Positions 62,001 through 64,000 of a DNA stretch of 64,000 nt are shown one piece after another (the first letter of the stretch is position 1; each line of letters starts with the position of its first letter). The notes under the pieces were generated by a model. It was not told where the DNA came from, did not search any database, and worked only from the letters and a program-made list of their open reading frames with translations. The stretch is from Sternotherus odoratus (Eukaryota; Chordata; Testudines; Kinosternidae): positions 106,533,450 to 106,597,449 of the forward strand of contig JAVMKO010000006.1 in NCBI GenBank assembly GCA_032164245.1, given 5' to 3'. A program made the translations under genes and the position numbers.

Positions 62001-62520
62001 AATGCTGCCCTCTGCTGGAGGGGTCAGGTCCGTGTGTGGTTTTCACACCTCACTCATCCCTCTCTTTCTCTCCTAGGTGCTGCGGAGTTCCAGTCAAGTA
62101 AGGAGTCTGGACACTTTCTATCCCCACCTCGGGGGGGAGTGGGGTCTAGTGGATAGAGCGGGGCGGGACTGTGAGTCAGGACTGCTGGGTTCCATGTCTG
62201 GCTCTGAGAAGTGAGTGGGGTCTGGTGGGTTAGAGCAGGTGAGGCTGGGAACCAAGACTCCTGGGTTCTATCCCCAGCTCTGGTGGGGTAGAGTTGTGGA
62301 GGCTGGGAGCCAGGACGCCTGGGTTCTATTTACACCCCTCTCCAATTTTCTCCCCAGCCTGCGGGCAGTCGGTGGCCTCCAGCCGCATTGTAGGAGGGCA
62401 GGATGCCCAGAACGGAGCTTGGCCCTGGCAGGCCAGCGTCCGATACAACGGAGACCACATCTGCGGAGGGTCCCTCATCACGGGGGAATGGATGGTGTCT
62501 GCGGCTCATTGCTTCAGTCA
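60872..62520 (+). CDS. Protease H: S1A serine protease, exons 1-3 (continues past the window)
   Basis: Exons are 60872-60923 (signal [18 protein letters not shown]), 62077-62097 (21-nt mini-exon) and 62358-62520, phases 1, 1 and 2. Exon 3 has the propeptide cysteine (CGQSVASSR), the activation site SR|IVGG, HICGGSL and AAHC with His57. The reading frame is open throughout. The Asp and Ser exons are not in the window. A solo LTR occupies intron 3 from 62581, so the gene continues beyond 64000 if intact. Intron 1 contains 75-bp repeats and a (GT)n tract. The relic at 57540-58555 is a deleted duplicate in the same orientation, which suggests H has an exon 6 of the type seen there. Confidence 0.8.
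61010..61300 (+). repeat. 75-bp tRNA-like unit, three to four copies (protease H intron 1)
   Basis: gtgggttagagcagggggac, aggactcctgggttctgtct and ggactcctgggttctattcc. Confidence 0.8.
61939..62018 (+). repeat. (GT)n plus CTCF-like core (protease H intron 1)
   Basis: About 60 bp of GT followed by gcgcaatgctgccctctgctgg. Confidence 0.85.
62150..62340 (+). repeat. 75-bp tRNA-like unit, two to three copies (protease H intron 2)
   Basis: ggtctggtgggttagagcag and ccaagactcctgggttctat. Confidence 0.8.
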
Positions 62521-62580
62521 GTGAGTACCCCGGCTGTCCCACCCCAGAGGTGGCTGCATCTCAGGGCAGGGTGGGGCAGG

Positions 62581-63675
62581 TATGACGGTGCTGTTCCTGG
62601 TGAGACCCAACTGTGAGTGTCAGATCAGGACAGATTGCTTCCAAAGGGGCAACTACAGCCCAAAGCTGGGGTTTTTCCACACTAAGGTAAACCAAACCAG
62701 CCAAACAGGAAAGACTTTGGTTTCGCCTCACTGGCTAACCACAAGTCACACAGATAACGCCCTTAGACACTCCAGGTTCCCAGTATCACCACCAGCAGCC
62801 ACCTGTCCTGGGGATCAATGGTTATGAAAACCAATCCCCCAAATAAAGAAAATGGTTCTCCCCAATTCCAAAGAATCAGGCCCCAGACCCAGGTCAATAT
62901 ACAAATCAGATCTTCCCACAAATCATGCTGTTGCCAATCCTTTAGAATCTAAAATCTAAAGGCTTATTATACAAGGAAAAAGGTCTAGGTGAGGGTTAGG
63001 AATGGTTAAAGGAAATCAATTACATGCAGTGATGGCAAATCTCAGGCTTACAGCAATGGTAGAATAACTGCAGATTCAAATCACAGTCTCTGGAAAGCAT
63101 CCCCCCCAGGGATGGGTCAGCACCTTTGGCCAGAGTTCCCCTGTGTAGCAAAGTTTCATCCAGAGCTGGAAGCAAGACAGGCTGAAGGCTGGAGGTAGAA
63201 GACAAAGATGGAGGACGTGTCTCCCAGATTTTATAGACTTCCTCCTGTGGGCGAAGACCCCCCTCCTCCTTACGCAGAGTCCGGCTGCAAAATGGAGGTT
63301 CATAGCCACATGGTCCAATCACCAGACTCTCCAAGATTCAGTTTCTGCCCAGGCAGGTCACATTCCTGGCGAAGCTCCTCGGGTGTGGACAAAGTTCATT
63401 GTGTAGCTGATGGTCCTTAACGTAGCTGACGCCCAGTGTTCAGGAATGTCCCTCCAGCAGCACAATATTTGGACAGACAGACAGTCCAGAGCCAATATTC
63501 ATCACTTCAACTACCAAACTGATACCCACCTATCACTGGCATATTCCTAATCAGCAATCCACAACCTGGTCGTAGACACCCATTACGACCCCCTATACAC
63601 AAGATTTGGTGCCACTATAGGACCCTGGTTGCACCGATGATCTATAGGGTCCCAAATTATTTCAGTCACGTGACA
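62581..63675 (-). mobile_element. Solo LTR, family 1, copy D, with 5-bp duplication (protease H intron 3)
   Basis: It starts tatgacggtgctgttcctgg and ends ttcagtcacgtgaca. gcagg flanks it at 62576-62580 and 63676-63680. Its sense is opposite to protease H. Confidence 0.9.
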
Positions 63676-64000
63676 GCAGGGCGTCACTATGCAGCTATTG
63701 CCCAGCTGTTAAACATTCCCCTAGAGGAACCCTTCAGTCTGCCAGACCCCCCCGCCCCCATGGGGTCCTACTCTGCCTTTGGGGTCAGCCCCATGGCCCC
63801 ACCAACTCCATGACTGAGCCTCTGGGCTCCGGGCCTCCTGCTTCAACTCATGAGCTCTCCCCAGCGAGTCCAAGGGAGACAGAGCCCTGGTGGAAGCTTT
63901 TGCACCCACTGGGGAGACCGAGGCACAGAAAGGATTCATAAAAGTATTACAGAAAATTCCCACTTCCCCACAGGCTGTTCCACATTTGGCCCACCACAGC
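63676..64000 (+). other. Protease H intron 3, no feature seen
   Basis: No exon, repeat motif or RNA gene is recognised up to the window edge. Confidence 0.4.

Overview
The window looks like sauropsid (most likely turtle) nuclear DNA. Genes are split by GT-AG introns. The repeat load is CR1 LINE ends read from either strand, several LTR families, a Harbinger-type Myb/SANT remnant, and many micro- and minisatellites. Nothing bacterial or viral-genomic is present apart from old endogenous retroelements. The species call is an inference from repeat content.

The single-copy content is a birth-and-death cluster of trypsin-fold (S1A) serine proteases of the prostasin/tryptase/PRSS27-like kind. These have a signal peptide, short propeptide, catalytic domain and, where the last exon is visible, usually a hydrophobic GPI-anchor-like tail. 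They share a six-exon plan with intron phases 1,1,2,1,0: signal exon, 21-27 nt mini-exon, exon ending at the catalytic His (145-163 nt), Asp exon (266-272 nt), exon ending just before the Ser motif (170-176 nt), and last exon starting Gly-Asp-Ser-Gly-Gly. I assembled three complete open genes whose exon sums are divisible by three: protease A (+, 10655-15880, 309 aa), E (-, 37430-34375, 317 aa) and F (-, 47738-41667, 330 aa). Protease G (-, 56714-52714) has good exons 3-6 but a damaged signal exon. Protease H (+, 60872-62520) runs off the right edge. Protease B (+, 26129-27098) has only exons 1-3. Four further relics are exon 4 at 363-639 (-), exon 6 at 22153-22396 (+), exon 1 at 32499-32556 (-), and a promoter/intron-to-exon-6 fusion at 57540-58555 (+).

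Layout: 0-10.6 kb is a relic exon plus nested retroelements. 10.6-16.3 kb is protease A, followed by a minisatellite that grew from its stop-codon region. 16.3-26 kb is LTRs, minisatellites and one relic exon. 26-27 kb is protease B. 27-32 kb is retroelement debris. 32.5-48 kb holds three tandem minus-strand copies of one promoter/signal-exon unit (relic D, E, F). 52-57 kb is protease G. 57-64 kb is the fused relic and protease H, with a solo LTR in H intron 3.

The most interesting biology is paired change inside the protease fold. Protease A lacks both cysteines of the propeptide-catalytic-domain disulfide. Protease F lacks both cysteines of the 191-220 disulfide. Both have Gly at 189 and a bulky residue at 216, so they should not be trypsin-like. 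E and G keep Asp189 and Gly216. Some frame breaks fall in G or C runs, so assembly error cannot be excluded for those.
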